The notes beneath the pieces were generated by a model, which saw only the letters and a list, made by a program, of their open reading frames with translations, was not told where the DNA came from and did not search any database. Below are positions 25,196 through 32,705 of a stretch of DNA of 45,578 bases, one piece after another. Each line of letters opens with the position of its first letter. The stretch's first letter is position 1. Source of the DNA: Alphaproteobacteria bacterium (GTDB lineage: Bacteria; Pseudomonadota; Alphaproteobacteria; Micropepsales; Micropepsaceae); assembly GCA_016792565.1 (NCBI GenBank), contig JAEUMK010000015.1, positions 1 through 45,578 of the forward strand, written 5' to 3'. The translations under genes and the position numbers were made by a program.

Positions 25196-26182
25196 TCAGC
25201 CGCCGGTGCGGGCCGCGATGATGTCGGCCTGCTTGACGATCACCTCGGCCTGGCGGATCGAGGCGGCGTCGATGAGCACGCCCTTATAGGTCGCCGCGCC
25301 CGCGCCCGAAGCCTGCGCCTCGGCCATCGCGGCGAGAATGGCGCGGGCCTTCTCAACCTCGGCGGTGGGCGGCGTGAAGACCTCGTTGGCCAGCGGCACC
25401 TGGTTGGGATGGATCGCCCACTTGCCCTCGCAGCCGAGGATCGCCGTGCGGTTCGCCTGCACGCGGAAGCCGTCGGGATCGTTGTAGTCGCCGAACGGCC
25501 CGTCGATCGGCGTGATGCCGTGGGCGCGCGCCGCCGCGACCATGCGGATCAGCGGATAGTGCCACAGGTCGTTCCAGTGGCGCACCCGCGCGCCGTTCTC
25601 GTCCTTGTCGGTGAGCATCACGTAGTCGGCGTTGCCGCCGCCGATATTGGTGGTGCGCATACCCGCCGAGGCGGCGTAGTCGGCCGAGCCGAAATGCACG
25701 CTCTGCAGCCGCTTCGAGGAACCGCAGATCGCGTCGATATTGGTCATGCCGAGCGCCGTTTCGAGGATCACCTCGAGCTTGATCTGCTTCTTCTTGCCGA
25801 CAAATTTCGAGGCCTGGGTCACCAGCATGTCGACGGCGTAGACGTCGGCGGCGACCCCGACCTTGGGGATCATGATGGCGTCGAGCCGCTCGCCGCCCAG
25901 CTCCACCAGATCGATCACGTCGCGATAGGCGAGATGGGTGTCGAGCCCGTTGATGCGCACGGTGACGATCTTGTCGCCGAAATCGACCTCGTTGAGCGCC
26001 TGCACGACGTTCTTGCGGGCCTGCACCTTGTCGGCGGGCGCGACCGCGTCCTCCAGGTCGAGGCAGACGACGTCGGCGGGGCCCTTCGCCGCCTTCTCGA
26101 AGAACTTCACCTGGCTGCCGGGCAGGAACAGCTTGGAGCGGTAGAGCGGCGCCTCGGCGCGGTCGACGGTGGTGAAGGACAT
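25196..26182 (-). CDS. mcl1: HpcH/HpaI-citrate lyase beta family, L-malyl-CoA/beta-methylmalyl-CoA lyase-like
   Basis: A 328-residue CoA-ester lyase. It has SKLFLPGSQVKFFEKAA, VVCLDLEDAVAP, the Arg/metal block IMIPKVGVAADVYAVD, the Mg-binding Glu in LEVILETALG and Asp in FGSADYAAS, then GPFGDYNDPDGF and KWAIHPNQV. This order matches malyl-CoA lyases such as Mcl1 of Rhodobacter, used in the ethylmalonyl-CoA and related pathways. The precise substrate is uncertain. ATG at 26182 has CGGAG upstream. No other pathway genes are adjacent. Confidence 0.85.
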   Translation of the reverse strand: MSFTTVDRAEAPLYRSKLFLPGSQVKFFEKAAKGPADVVCLDLEDAVAPADKVQARKNVVQALNEVDFGDKIVTVRINGLDTHLAYRDVIDLVELGGERLDAIMIPKVGVAADVYAVDMLVTQASKFVGKKKQIKLEVILETALGMTNIDAICGSSKRLQSVHFGSADYAASAGMRTTNIGGGNADYVMLTDKDENGARVRHWNDLWHYPLIRMVAAARAHGITPIDGPFGDYNDPDGFRVQANRTAILGCEGKWAIHPNQVPLANEVFTPPTAEVEKARAILAAMAEAQASGAGAATYKGVLIDAASIRQAEVIVKQADIIAARTGG

Positions 26183-26335
26183 GGCACGGCTCCGGCAATC
26201 GTTTCGCGCCGCAGCATAAAGCGGAGGCGCGGCGCCCATGCAAGTTTGCCCTTACGTCAGCGATGGACGCGAGGCCGGTGCTGCGCTTCACTCCGCCCGC
26301 ACGCGGCGCACGAGACGCCCGAGGAGGAGACCAGG

Positions 26336-27301
26336 ATGATGGATTTCGCAGGACGGATCGCCGTCGTGACGGGCGGCGGCACCGGCATGGGGCGCGAACT
26401 CGTCCGCCAGCTCGCCGCCGAGGGCTGCACCGTCGCGATGTGCGACGTGAACGCCGCCACCATGGCCGAGACCAAGCGCCTCGCCGAGGCGGCCGGCCTG
26501 CCGCAGGGCACGCGCATCACCGCCCACATCGCCGATGTCGGCAAGGAAGACGACATCAAACGCTTCCAGCGCGAGGCGGCCGAGGAGCTGAAGACCGACC
26601 GCATCCATCTGCTCTTCAACAATGCCGGCATCGGCGGCGGCGGCAGCTTCGTCGCCGGCGACCGCGACGAGTGGGAGCGGACCTTCGCCATCTGCTGGGG
26701 CGGCGTCTACTGGACGACGCGGGCCTTCCTGCCGATGCTGCTGAAAGCCGACCGCGGCCACATCACCAACACCTCCTCGGTCAACGGCTTCTGGGCGAGT
26801 CTGGGGCCGCTCACCCCGCACACCGCCTATTCCGCCGCCAAGTTCGCGGTGAAGGGCTTCACCGAGGCGCTGATCACCGATCTGCGCCTCAACGCGCCGC
26901 ACGTCACCTGCTCGGTCGTCATGCCCGGCCATATCGGCACAGCGATCGCCATCAACACGCGCAGCGTGCTGAAGGAAGGCGAGACCGGCCTCAGCGCCGC
27001 CGAACTGGCCGCGACGCGGGCCCGCATGAAGGCGCAGGGCGTCGATCCCTCGGCCTTCAGCGACGACCAGATCGCCGCCCTCGTCGCCGACATGGGCCGC
27101 CGCTTCCAGGACGACGCGCCGATGACCGCCGCCGCCGCCGCGACCGTCATCCTCGACGGCGTCAAGTCCAGCCGCTGGCGCATCCTCGTCGGCGAGGACG
27201 CGCGGGCGATCGACGAGGCGGTGCGGGCGGCGCCCGAGACCGTCTACGATCCGGGTTTCCGCCACCCCTTCGGCTTCACGCCGCAGGGCGACGGGAAATA
27301 G
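26336..27301 (+). CDS. SDR family oxidoreductase (321 aa)
   Basis: A short-chain dehydrogenase with the NAD(P) motif TGGGTGMG (residues about 12-19), NNAG, catalytic Ser in NTSSVNG and YSAAK. It is longer than the 250-residue norm because of an insertion after the active site (LSAAELAATRARMKAQGV) and a C-terminal tail, as in SDRs acting on larger lipid-like substrates. ATG at 26336 is preceded by GAGGAGGAG. It is divergent from the malyl-CoA lyase-like gene. Substrate unknown. Confidence 0.88.
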   Translation: MMDFAGRIAVVTGGGTGMGRELVRQLAAEGCTVAMCDVNAATMAETKRLAEAAGLPQGTRITAHIADVGKEDDIKRFQREAAEELKTDRIHLLFNNAGIGGGGSFVAGDRDEWERTFAICWGGVYWTTRAFLPMLLKADRGHITNTSSVNGFWASLGPLTPHTAYSAAKFAVKGFTEALITDLRLNAPHVTCSVVMPGHIGTAIAINTRSVLKEGETGLSAAELAATRARMKAQGVDPSAFSDDQIAALVADMGRRFQDDAPMTAAAAATVILDGVKSSRWRILVGEDARAIDEAVRAAPETVYDPGFRHPFGFTPQGDGK

Positions 27302-27311
27302 GCCGCCCGCT

Positions 27312-28208
27312 TCAGCCGGCCGACGCCTGGACCTGGCCGCGCAGCTTCTCCATCAGCTCGGCGCCGCCGAGCGATCCGTCCATCCGGCCGGTCAGGGCGT
27401 AGTCCGGCGACACGGCTTCGGGGCCCTCGCCCGGCGGCAGCGGCGGCGTGTAGTAGCCGAGCGCGTACTGCCCCATGGCGTAGCCGATGAGATGCGCCAG
27501 TTCGGGGTCGAGCGTGCGGGCGATCTCGGGCGGGCACGAGAGATACTGGTTTTCCTCCTGCCGCAGCCAGCCGAGCGCATAGGTGATGTTGAGGCCCATG
27601 CGGTCGCCGTTCGAGACATTGGCGCCGCCGCTGTGGAAGACCGTGCCGGTATAGATGAGGACCGAGCCGCGCTTCATCTCGGCATAGCCGATCTCCTCGT
27701 CCGTCGCTTCGCGCGTGTCGGGCCAGTCGGACGAGCCGGGCACGACCCGCGTCGCGCCGTTCTCCTTCGTGAAGTCGGTCACCGCCCAGATCGTGTTGAG
27801 CTGGGGCTCGACGCCCTTCAGGTAGGTGCCCCAGGCCCAGCGGTCGCGGTGGATGGCCTGCGCCGGCTCGCCCGGCTTGATGCGGATGAGCTGCGCCAGG
27901 TGAAGCTGGTAGCGCTCGCAATTGGGCAGCAGGAAGGCGTCGCACGCCGCCCGGATCGTCTTGTGCATCACCAGGGCGCGGCAGGCGGGGGAGCGGGCGA
28001 CCAGCGCCCCGGTGCGCGTCGTGTTGAAGCCGGAGAAGCCGTCCGCCCCCGGCGGCGTCGCATCGACATAGGGCTGCAGCTCGGCGCGCAGCGCATCCGC
28101 CTCGGCTGGCGTGAGCACGTCGCGCACGATGAGCGCGCCGTCGCGGGCGAGGACCGCCATGATCTCGGCGATCGGTGTGTCGGGTGCGAGGGTGACGAGA
28201 CTGGGCAT
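27312..28208 (-). CDS. Phytanoyl-CoA dioxygenase (PhyH) family protein
   Basis: A 298-residue Fe(II)/2-oxoglutarate-dependent oxygenase candidate. Metal ligands are His120 and Asp122 in HRDRWAWG and His192 in VFHSGGANVS. The N-terminal part (ALIVRDVLTPAEADALRAELQPYV) is typical of the family. PhyH members hydroxylate lipids, CoA esters or small metabolites; the substrate here is unknown. ATG at 28208 follows AAGGAGGAG. It lies 20 bases after the TetR gene and is probably in its operon. Confidence 0.88.
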   Translation of the reverse strand: MPSLVTLAPDTPIAEIMAVLARDGALIVRDVLTPAEADALRAELQPYVDATPPGADGFSGFNTTRTGALVARSPACRALVMHKTIRAACDAFLLPNCERYQLHLAQLIRIKPGEPAQAIHRDRWAWGTYLKGVEPQLNTIWAVTDFTKENGATRVVPGSSDWPDTREATDEEIGYAEMKRGSVLIYTGTVFHSGGANVSNGDRMGLNITYALGWLRQEENQYLSCPPEIARTLDPELAHLIGYAMGQYALGYYTPPLPPGEGPEAVSPDYALTGRMDGSLGGAELMEKLRGQVQASAG

Positions 28209-28228
28209 GGGCTCCTCCTTGGGGTCGT

Positions 28229-28837
28229 TCAACGCGTCTTGCGCATGGGCCTTCGGGTCTTGGGCTGCGGCGCGAACAGCGGCGCCAGCAGCAGCGCCAG
28301 CGTCCGGCGCTGGCGCTCGGGCGGCCAGTCCTCGGGCTCCAGCGCGGCGCGGATCGAGACGCCGTCCACCGCCGCGACGATGGCGTCGGCGAGGCCGGCC
28401 CGGCGGCGGGGCGGTATGTGGCGCGCCAGCGTCGCGTCCAGCCGCCCGATCACGTCGGCATAGTAGGATTTGTGCAGGGCGCGCAGCCGCTCGTCGGCGG
28501 CGGCCCGCGCCCAGAAGGCGAACCAGACCTTCCAGTCGCGCCGCCGCTCCTCGGTGTCGGGCAGAAAGGCGGCGATGGCGGCGACCGGATCGCCGCGCTC
28601 GACTTCCGCATCGAGCGCGGCCTGGCCTTCGAGGATGCGGCGCACGACTTCGGCGAGCGCCGCCTCCAGCACCGCGTCCTTGCCGTCGAAGTAATGCGTC
28701 ACCGCGCCGGTCGTCATGGCGCCGGCCTCGGCGACGTCGCGCAGGCGCAGCGCGTCGAGCCCGACCTCGCCGATCGCCTGAATCGCCGCCGAGGCGATGG
28801 TGCGGATGCGGCCGGCGTGGTCGACTTGTTTTGGCAT
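28229..28837 (-). CDS. TetR family transcriptional regulator (BetI-like)
   Basis: A 202-residue repressor-type protein. The N-terminal HTH covers about residues 10-60 (AAIQAIGEVGLDALRLRDVAEAG, then TGAVTHYFDGKDAVLEAAL). The C-terminal ligand domain includes WKVWFAFWARAAADERL, as in BetI-like regulators. ATG at 28837 gives MPKQVDHAG. No ribosome site is visible upstream, and the start codon lies inside a perfect inverted repeat, suggesting self-control. It probably regulates the PhyH gene below and the divergent crotonase. Confidence 0.9.
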   Translation of the reverse strand: MPKQVDHAGRIRTIASAAIQAIGEVGLDALRLRDVAEAGAMTTGAVTHYFDGKDAVLEAALAEVVRRILEGQAALDAEVERGDPVAAIAAFLPDTEERRRDWKVWFAFWARAAADERLRALHKSYYADVIGRLDATLARHIPPRRRAGLADAIVAAVDGVSIRAALEPEDWPPERQRRTLALLLAPLFAPQPKTRRPMRKTR

Positions 28838-28851
28838 AATGGTGATTATGC
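28834..28851. promoter_or_regulatory. Candidate TetR operator
   Basis: GCATAAT (28834-28840) and ATTATGC (28845-28851) form a perfect 7-bp inverted repeat around GGTG. The match continues as TT/AA after one mismatch on each side. It is AT-rich against a 70% GC background, covers the TetR start codon, and lies 105 bases upstream of the divergent crotonase. Confidence 0.6.
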
Positions 28852-28956
28852 AAAGACCCACACCGGCGTCAAGCGCGCCCGCCTGCGGCGGTTTGGCGGT
28901 TTGCGCCGGCCGCGCCGGCGTTCAAGCTGGCGGCGCAGACAAACCGGGAAACGCCC

Positions 28957-29793
28957 ATGCCCTACGATCTGGCGCTGATCCGCGTCGCGAAGTCCGGCCG
29001 CGTCGCGGTCGCCACCATCGACGCACCGCCCATCAACGTGATGACGCTGCAGCTCTATGGCGAGCTGGTGCAGCTGTCGAAGGAGATCGAGGCCGACGAC
29101 GAGGTTTCGGTTCTCGTGCTCCGCAGCGCCGATCCCGATTTCTTCATCGCCCATTTCGACGTCGCGGCGATCCTCGCCTTCCCGACCGACGCGCCGGCCG
29201 AGCGCAGCGCCGCGCTCAACGACTTCCATGCGATGGGCGAACGCTTCCGCACCATGCCCAAGGTCACCATCGCGCAGATCGAGGGCCGGGTCGGCGGCGG
29301 CGGCAGCGAGACCGTCTCGGCCTTCGACCTGCGCTACGGCGTCATCGGCAAGACGCGGATCAACCAGATGGAGGTGCCGATCGGCATCCTGCCGGGCGGC
29401 GGCGGGACGCAGCGCCTGCCGCGCCTCGTCGGTCGCGGCCGCGCCCTCGAGATCATCATGGGCGGCGAGGATCTCGACGCCGAGACGGCCGAGCGCTGGG
29501 GCTATCTCGACCGCCTCTTCAGGGCGGACGAGATCGGCCCCTTCGTCGACCGCCTGGCGGCCCGGATCGCCTCGTTTCCGCCCGAGGCGGTGCGCGCCGC
29601 CAAGCTGGCGGTCAACGCCGCCGACCTGCCCCTCGAACAGGGCCTGGTGGAGGAGGCCTATCTCTTCCAGACCCTGCTGCGCACGCCGGCCGCCCAGCGC
29701 AACATGAGGCGCTTCATGGCGATGGGCGGACAGACGCGCGAGGGCGAACTGGACGTCGCCGCCCTCGCCGCGCGGGTGAACGCGCCGGACTAG
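28957..29793 (+). CDS. Enoyl-CoA hydratase/isomerase (crotonase) family protein
   Basis: A 278-residue crotonase-fold protein with both catalytic-type glutamates visible: Glu118 in GGGGSETVSAFDLRYG and Glu139 in MEVPIGILPGGGGTQRLPR. The first oxyanion region reads FIAHFDV (63-69) in place of the usual AG-D pattern. The enzyme likely acts on an acyl-CoA. ATG at 28957 follows GGGAAA. It is divergent from the TetR-PhyH pair across 119 bp containing the operator, so the three may form one regulated module. Confidence 0.88.
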   Translation: MPYDLALIRVAKSGRVAVATIDAPPINVMTLQLYGELVQLSKEIEADDEVSVLVLRSADPDFFIAHFDVAAILAFPTDAPAERSAALNDFHAMGERFRTMPKVTIAQIEGRVGGGGSETVSAFDLRYGVIGKTRINQMEVPIGILPGGGGTQRLPRLVGRGRALEIIMGGEDLDAETAERWGYLDRLFRADEIGPFVDRLAARIASFPPEAVRAAKLAVNAADLPLEQGLVEEAYLFQTLLRTPAAQRNMRRFMAMGGQTREGELDVAALAARVNAPD

Positions 29794-29892
29794 AGCATCA
29801 TCCCAAGAAGCGGATGCCGGTTCTTCGAGAAGACGATGCTCGATCAAGAACCTGGAGCCCCGTTCCGATCCCATCGGAAAGGAAAGGGCTCC
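29794..29892. repeat. Rhizobial-type intergenic mosaic element (RIME-like)
   Basis: About 100 bases with two imperfect palindromes. The first joins AGCATC (29794-29799) with GATGCT (29835-29840) and has inner AAGAA/TTCTT. The second joins GGAGCCC (29854-29860) with GGGCTCC (29886-29892) and has inner TTCCGAT/ATCGGAA (29863-29869, 29873-29879). It abuts the crotonase stop and fills the gap to the convergent hsp20, where it may also end transcription. The architecture matches RIME elements of rhizobia as I remember them. Confidence 0.65.
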
Positions 29893-29900
29893 AGACGCGG

Positions 29901-30395
29901 TCAGGAGATGGCGATCTTCTTCGACTGCTTGGCGGCGGCCGCTGAGCGCGGCACGAAGACCTTCAGCACGCCCTTGTCGAAGCTCGCCTCGACCTTGTCC
30001 TGGTCGGGCTCGAAGGGCACCGCGAAGCGGCGCAGATACGAGCCGGTCGAACGCTCGACGACATGATAGTGCTTCTTCTCGTCGGTCTCCTCCTTCTCGC
30101 TTCGGTGCTCGGCCTTTAGCGTCAGCACGCCGTCGGCGAGGTCGAGATCGATGTCCTTCTGGTCGATGCCGGGCAGTTCGGCCGTCAGCTCAAGACCCTT
30201 CTCGGTCTCGGCGACGTTGACCTTCGGGCTGAGGAAACCCGTGCCGCCGCCGAGCGCGGCGGGCAGTTTCCAGTCGCGGGCGAAATCCCCGAACAGCCGG
30301 TCGATCTCGCGCTGCAGGCTGGCGAAGGGATCGGCGTCGCCGGTGCGCGCGAGGGCGGACGAACGGCCGAACGGATTCAACGATTTGAGGTCCAT
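29901..30395 (-). CDS. Small heat-shock protein, Hsp20/alpha-crystallin family
   Basis: A 164-residue chaperone that holds unfolding proteins. The alpha-crystallin domain is at about 58-150 (SPKVNVAETEKGLELTAELPG, DGVLTLKAEHRSEKEE, FDKGVLKVFVPR), with an N-terminal arm containing LQREIDRLFGDF. The C-terminal KKIAI is the I-x-I-like oligomerisation motif. MDLKSLNPFG at 30395 is preceded by AAGGAGAT. Upstream lie a 9-bp GC hairpin and a CCTTGA/TCAAGG inverted repeat that may bear on its control. Confidence 0.93.
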   Translation of the reverse strand: MDLKSLNPFGRSSALARTGDADPFASLQREIDRLFGDFARDWKLPAALGGGTGFLSPKVNVAETEKGLELTAELPGIDQKDIDLDLADGVLTLKAEHRSEKEETDEKKHYHVVERSTGSYLRRFAVPFEPDQDKVEASFDKGVLKVFVPRSAAAAKQSKKIAIS

Positions 30396-30427
30396 GGCGT
30401 CATCTCCTTGAGGGGGCATGAGCATGA

Positions 30428-30449
30428 CCGCCGCCGCGACCGGCGGCGG
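30428..30449 (-). promoter_or_regulatory. GC hairpin upstream of hsp20
   Basis: CCGCCGCCG (30428-30436) and CGGCGGCGG (30441-30449) form a perfect 9-bp stem with a 4-base loop, 33 bases before the hsp20 start on the minus strand. It could end transcription from the gene upstream (stop at 30523) or shape the hsp20 leader. Confidence 0.35.
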
Positions 30450-30496
30450 CCACAGTCTCGTGCGGCGCTTCGACTACGCCGCGGGCCGCGCCGCGG

Positions 30497-30514
30497 CCTT
30501 GATATCCCTCAAGG
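30497..30514. promoter_or_regulatory. Inverted repeat CCTTGA-N6-TCAAGG between hsp20 and the upstream gene
   Basis: A perfect 6-bp inverted repeat about 100 bases upstream of hsp20. CTTGA is also the -35 core of heat-shock promoters, but no matching -10 element follows at the right distance. It is unlike the CIRCE sequence. Operator function is only a guess. Confidence 0.3.
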
Positions 30515-30522
30515 TCCGCCCT

Positions 30523-31752
30523 TCAGTTGAACCAGAACGCATAGGTCAGCAGATCGCCGGAGAAGACGCGGTCGGCGTTGGCGAAGGCTTCGCCGTCGGC
30601 GATGGGGCCGTCCGCCAGGAACGGCAGCGCCGCGTGGCCGGTGACCCACAGCACGAGGTCGAAGCTCTGCATCTCGGCGAGAACGCGCGGCAGGCTGAAG
30701 CCCTTCTGGAAGCGCCAGTGGCCGGCGAGCTTGGAGCCGTTCAGCACCGCCTCCGCCTCGGTCAGCGCCGCCAGCCAGGCGTCGATGCGCTCGTCCGTCA
30801 CCTCCATGCCGGCCATCACGCCGCTCTTCTGCCCCGGCGCCGGCAGCCATTCGCGGTCGTCGTCGGTCTCGGCCCGCGCCGCCGCCCAGGTCTTGCGGTT
30901 GAGCTCGATGACCGCCAGGCCGCGCGCCGCGAGGCCCTGCAGCCTGGCGCGGTCGGCGACCGGCCAGTCGATCAGGTGGATGAGCGCGATCAGGTCGGCG
31001 ATCTCGTCCGCCTCCATGCCGCCCATCGTCGCGCCGGTCTTCAGCGCCGCGCCGTTTGGCAGGCCGGCGCGCGGAAAGATGATGTGGAAGGTCAGATCGA
31101 AGGTCTCGCGGAAGTCGAAGGCGAGCCAGAAATCGGCGACCGAGGCGAGCAGATGGGCGTAGCCCTGCAGCCAGTAGATGTCGGCGGTGTCGAAGGCGAC
31201 GACGAAGGCCTCGTTCTGCGCCTTGAATTCGGCCGGCGCGCTGTCGCCGAAGGCGAGGGCGATGAGCTGTTCGCCCTCGCCCGCCGTGCCGTCGCCGTCG
31301 ACGTCGATGCGGATCCGCCCCGTTGCGAGCGGCAGCTTGACCGGCTGCTCGCCGACCCTGGCAAGCGTCGCGCCGGCCGCATCGAGATCGGCGGAGAGCG
31401 TCTGGAAGATCGTCCGCAGGCCGTCATAGGTAAGCGGCTCGGGGGCCGGATTGGACGGCAGCGGCATCCGCAGCAGGGGACCGAACGAACTGCCGCCGGG
31501 TTCGAGCCCGTGCCGGTACATCGCCTGCGCGAAGCGCTCGATCCCCGCCGCGAATTGCAGCGCCCCCAACCCGGCGGCCGCCTCGGCGTCGCCAGGCGCG
31601 GCGAGGGCCATCGCCTGCAATTCCAGCGTGCCGGCCTTGAGCGTCCCGGCATAGAGGTGCTCGGCCGCCTTGTCGGCGGCGGGACCGGCGAGGGCGGCCG
31701 GCGCCCCGAGCAGGGCGGCGGCGCAGAGGGTGAAACGCAGGCGACGGAGCAT
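30523..31752 (-). CDS. Secreted protein of unknown function with an EF-hand loop (409 aa)
   Basis: A signal peptide (MLRRLRFTLCAAALLGAPAALAG) leads a mature helical protein. Residues 150-161 match the 12-residue EF-hand calcium loop pattern D-x-D-x-D-G-x5-E exactly. There are several Trp-rich helices (TWAAARAETDDDREWLPAPG). No catalytic motif was recognised; an imelysin-like periplasmic role was considered but not supported. ATG at 31752 has GAGGAGG 7 bases upstream. It is divergent from another secreted protein at 31932. Confidence 0.7.
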   Translation of the reverse strand: MLRRLRFTLCAAALLGAPAALAGPAADKAAEHLYAGTLKAGTLELQAMALAAPGDAEAAAGLGALQFAAGIERFAQAMYRHGLEPGGSSFGPLLRMPLPSNPAPEPLTYDGLRTIFQTLSADLDAAGATLARVGEQPVKLPLATGRIRIDVDGDGTAGEGEQLIALAFGDSAPAEFKAQNEAFVVAFDTADIYWLQGYAHLLASVADFWLAFDFRETFDLTFHIIFPRAGLPNGAALKTGATMGGMEADEIADLIALIHLIDWPVADRARLQGLAARGLAVIELNRKTWAAARAETDDDREWLPAPGQKSGVMAGMEVTDERIDAWLAALTEAEAVLNGSKLAGHWRFQKGFSLPRVLAEMQSFDLVLWVTGHAALPFLADGPIADGEAFANADRVFSGDLLTYAFWFN

Positions 31753-31931
31753 GGGCGGCCTCCTCGGGGGTTGGGCGGCCGCCACCATAGCCCCGAATTT
31801 GCGGCGATGCTGTGACCCGGCGGCGTCCGCCGCGTCCCGCCGAATCGTGACGGCCGACAACGACCGGAGCGCGGCGGGCGGTTAGGGACGCTGCGCACCG
31901 CCCCTCGCCCCAACCCGCCTGGAGAGCCGAC

Positions 31932-32702
31932 ATGGCGACCCCGATTCTGCCGACCATCGCCCTCGCCGCCCTGCTGGCGGGCGCCGCCGCCGCCGAGACG
32001 CCGACCGCCCGGCCGGTCGAGCCGGGCTTCGTCCATGGCGTCGCCACCGATGCCGCCGGCCAGCCGCTTGCCGGCGTCCAGGTCTTCATAGACGGGGTCG
32101 GCGACAACAACGTCTTCGTGACCACGAAAGAGGACGGCTCCTACCGCGCCCGCATCTCGTTCGGCGCCTATCGCGCCTATGCCACGATGGAGCGCACCTT
32201 CGAGGACCAGACCTTCAAGATCGACCTGAAGCCGGACGAGACCGACTCCTTCGATGCCGTGGACGGCGGCGTGCGCAACTTCACCTGGGCCCTCACCGGC
32301 CGCAAGCGGCCGCCCGACATGGGCGAGTACGGCGCCTTTCTCTATGTCAATCTCGGCACCGACCACATCTATGTCGAGGACCAGGACAACATCACCTACA
32401 CGCTGACTCCAGTGGGCGCTCTGATCGACGGCTCGACGATCCCCCCGATCGTGCGCCGGGGCGGCGCGCCGCGCACGCCCGGGCACGGCAAGATCCTCGA
32501 CATCCCGGCCGGCCGCTACGTCATCGCCGGCGTCTATGCCCCGCCCGGTATGAAGCCGCAGGTCCTGCGCTTCAAGGACGCCTGGGCAGGCGGCGAGGGC
32601 TTCAGCGAGAGCTTCGAATTCGTGATCCGCGCCGAGGGCCATTTCTGCACCAACTGCGCCAGCCTCGACGTGGAATCGCTCAAGGCCCCCGAGCCGCAAT
32701 AG
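31932..32702 (+). CDS. Secreted protein with carboxypeptidase-regulatory-like domain (256 aa)
   Basis: A signal peptide ends near AAAAETP (about residue 21). Residues about 33-90 (GFVHGVATDAAGQPLAGVQVFIDG, then TTKEDGSYRARI) look like a carboxypeptidase-regulatory or CNA-B-like beta-sandwich. The rest is beta-rich and contains a late CTNC pair that could bind metal or form a disulfide. No enzyme motif is visible. ATG at 31932 with GGAGAG upstream. It shares a 179-base divergent region with the EF-hand protein; both are likely periplasmic. Confidence 0.7.
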   Translation: MATPILPTIALAALLAGAAAAETPTARPVEPGFVHGVATDAAGQPLAGVQVFIDGVGDNNVFVTTKEDGSYRARISFGAYRAYATMERTFEDQTFKIDLKPDETDSFDAVDGGVRNFTWALTGRKRPPDMGEYGAFLYVNLGTDHIYVEDQDNITYTLTPVGALIDGSTIPPIVRRGGAPRTPGHGKILDIPAGRYVIAGVYAPPGMKPQVLRFKDAWAGGEGFSESFEFVIRAEGHFCTNCASLDVESLKAPEPQ

Positions 32703-32705
32703 GCT

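Noticed and set aside
25189-25204. GGCGGC/GCCGCC hairpin between the VOC and malyl-CoA lyase-like genes
   Set aside because: Only 6 bp and of a type expected by chance at 70% GC; the loop contains the lyase stop codon.
30396-30522. CIRCE operator or ROSE thermometer upstream of hsp20
   Set aside because: Neither the TTAGCACTC/GAGTGCTAA pair nor a ROSE-type UUGCU facing the ribosome site is present.
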